Assembly: GCA_037013495.1 (NCBI GenBank)
Contig: CM072810.1
Coordinates: 39,833,843-39,897,842, forward strand
DNA length: 64,000 nucleotides
Direction: 5' to 3'
Source: Hippophae tibetana
Taxonomy: Eukaryota > Streptophyta > Magnoliopsida > Rosales > Elaeagnaceae
Under the pieces are notes generated by a model. It worked only from the letters and a program-made list of their open reading frames with translations, was not told the DNA's origin and searched no databases. Shown here one piece after another: positions 63,173 through 64,000 of the stretch; position 1 is the stretch's first letter; each line of letters begins with the position of its first letter. The position numbers and the translations under genes are program-made.

Positions 63173-64000
63173 GATATAGAGCTCAAAATTTCAATTCAAC
63201 TTCATAATTCTAGGTTGATTTTAATGTTGAAATGCTTATATGAGTGGTCTCCAAAATCATTCATGTTGTTTTTGAAGAAGTAAAATTTTAAATTCATCAT
63301 AATAATCATTTTAGATCCCTAATTACTCTTTTTTAATATCCCTAAAAAGGGTTTCTTATTTTTAAGAAATTTAGGAAATCACACTACAAGTAGAGCCATT
63401 TTCTCTTCATAATGATTAGAGTCATCTTTTCTAACAATTGGATCAATAACGTGGTCACTCTCACCACTATCCTTGATGTCTTGAGGAACAATTTCTTTCC
63501 CTCTTCGAAAGTCGATTGCTCTCCACTTGGGCAAAAGTGGTGCAGTTCGAATACTTGCCCAACAGATTCATTTAAGAGTATGTTCGGTGGGCATGTACAT
63601 GGACTTAAGCAAGGTAACTTTGGCATTAACATGATAAGGTAGTATAGGAATGATTTTCTCAATCTAATTTTATTTGCAAATTGGTCCACTAAATTTCTTC
63701 AAGGAGTTGATAATGTTTGAAAAATATTCAAAGACTTTGTCCAAAGTTTCATCCCCTTGCATGATATAGAGCTCAAAATTTCAATTCAACTTCATAATTC
63801 TAGGTTGATTTTAATGTTGAAATGCTTATATGAGTGGTCTCCAAAATCATTCATGTTATTTTTAAAGAGGTAAAATTTTAAATTCATCAATAATCATTTT
63901 AGATCCCTAACTTCCTTTTTATAATAATCCTTAAAAAGGGTTTTTTTTCTTTCTAAGAAATTTAGGAAATCACACTACAAGTGGAGCCATTTTCTCTTCA

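Larger units (their letters stand above)
1..64000. repeat. Satellite array of ~590-bp units, 108 landmarked copies
   Basis: The same ~590-bp unit repeats head to tail across the whole window, in one orientation. I tracked it by the landmark atgattagag (atgattaaag in the copy at 51028), which occurs 108 times from 311 to 63412; spacings are 588-593 bp and most are exactly 590. The sequence is roughly 70% A+T. Nearly invariant internal marks include SacI (GAGCTC), AflII (CTTAAG) and BstBI (TTCGAA) sites. Three unit types can be told apart. A has gagtcatc, cgtgttcac and cttcgaaag. T has gcaagtagagaaatt, gagttatc and cttctaaag. V has cattatgatt, gagggctaattt and ttggacaaaatg (ttggagaaaatg in two copies). 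The array continues past both edges. Centromeric or subtelomeric heterochromatin is likely from knowledge of such arrays, but nothing in the sequence proves location. Confidence 0.98.
60467..64000. repeat. Block VII: mosaic of V, A and block-V-like units, cut by window end
   Basis: Landmarks: 60467 (T with an A-like patch), 61057 (V), 61645 (A), 62235 (V left half, T-like right half), 62823 (A), 63412 (A). A further V unit is entered near 63858 (ttatttttaaagagg, aacttccttt) and is cut off just before its landmark. The A units at 61645 and 62823 end in atttgaaattggtcc, and those at 62823 and 63412 carry attaacatgataagg. Sequence at 62570-62650 (tatcgagctc, gttgaattgc) is otherwise known only from block V. 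Confidence 0.88.

Noticed and set aside
1-64000. CRISPR array
   Set aside because: Repeats are ~590 bp with no short-repeat/unique-spacer alternation, and the whole unit is repeated.
1-64000. LTR retrotransposon or other intact mobile element
   Set aside because: Only a gag-like fragment is present. I saw no protease, integrase or reverse transcriptase motifs, LTR ends, primer-binding site or polypurine tract.
1-64000. rDNA intergenic-spacer or telomere repeat
   Set aside because: No rRNA sequence and no TTTAGGG or TTAGGG runs were seen; the tttagg in each unit is isolated and not tandem.
1-64000. CENP-B box
   Set aside because: No match to the TTCG....A..CGGG core was seen in the unit on either strand.

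Overview
The window is one uninterrupted tandem-repeat (satellite) array with no functional gene that I can support. A unit of about 590 bp, roughly 70% A+T by eye, recurs head to tail from base 1 to base 64000. I placed 108 copies by a shared landmark (the 10-mer atgattagag or its variant atgattaaag). The mean spacing is 589.7 bp, all copies point the same way, and the array is cut mid-unit at both edges. This indicates a large eukaryotic satellite block, most likely from a flowering plant, because the unit appears to derive from a plant-type Ty1/copia gag gene. Species and chromosomal position cannot be told from the sequence.

Origin of the unit. Read on the minus strand, about 535 of the 590 bp lie in the order of a decayed Ty1/copia gag (UBN2-type) segment. 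The order is an ILETTH-like start, then ELYIMQGDETLDKVF and FSNIINSLKKF, then RLRKSFLYYL, an acidic linker, EEKMALLV and FxKFLKNKKPF. The pieces sit in different frames and are separated by stops in nearly every copy. Only about 55 bp per unit are outside this match. I read the satellite as a tandemly amplified piece of gag, not as a family of small genes; the many 60-125 codon open frames on both strands follow from the repeat.

Layout. (I) 1-16830: a T-type unit at the left edge, then A-type units; 28 consecutive spacings of exactly 590 bp, with 1180-bp dimers and 2360-bp tetramers. (II) 16831-28029: A-type units with T-type units inserted every 2-4 copies, including a 4-3-4-3 series with a visible crossover hybrid. 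(III) 28030-35694: A-type units only, in 3- and 4-unit sets. (IV) 35695-41004: mixed T and A units with mosaics. (V) 41005-50436: an eight-unit higher-order repeat of 4716 bp present twice, almost unchanged. (VI) 50437-60466: A units alternating with a divergent V type, organised in a six-unit higher-order repeat of 3541 bp present twice. (VII) 60467-64000: mosaics of V, A and block-V sequence.

How it works together. Nothing here looks like a pathway or operon. The visible biology is array turnover: local duplication of multi-unit blocks, unequal crossover in register, short conversion tracts, and exchange over tens of kilobases. No transposon insertion, inversion, tRNA, rRNA or CRISPR array was seen.
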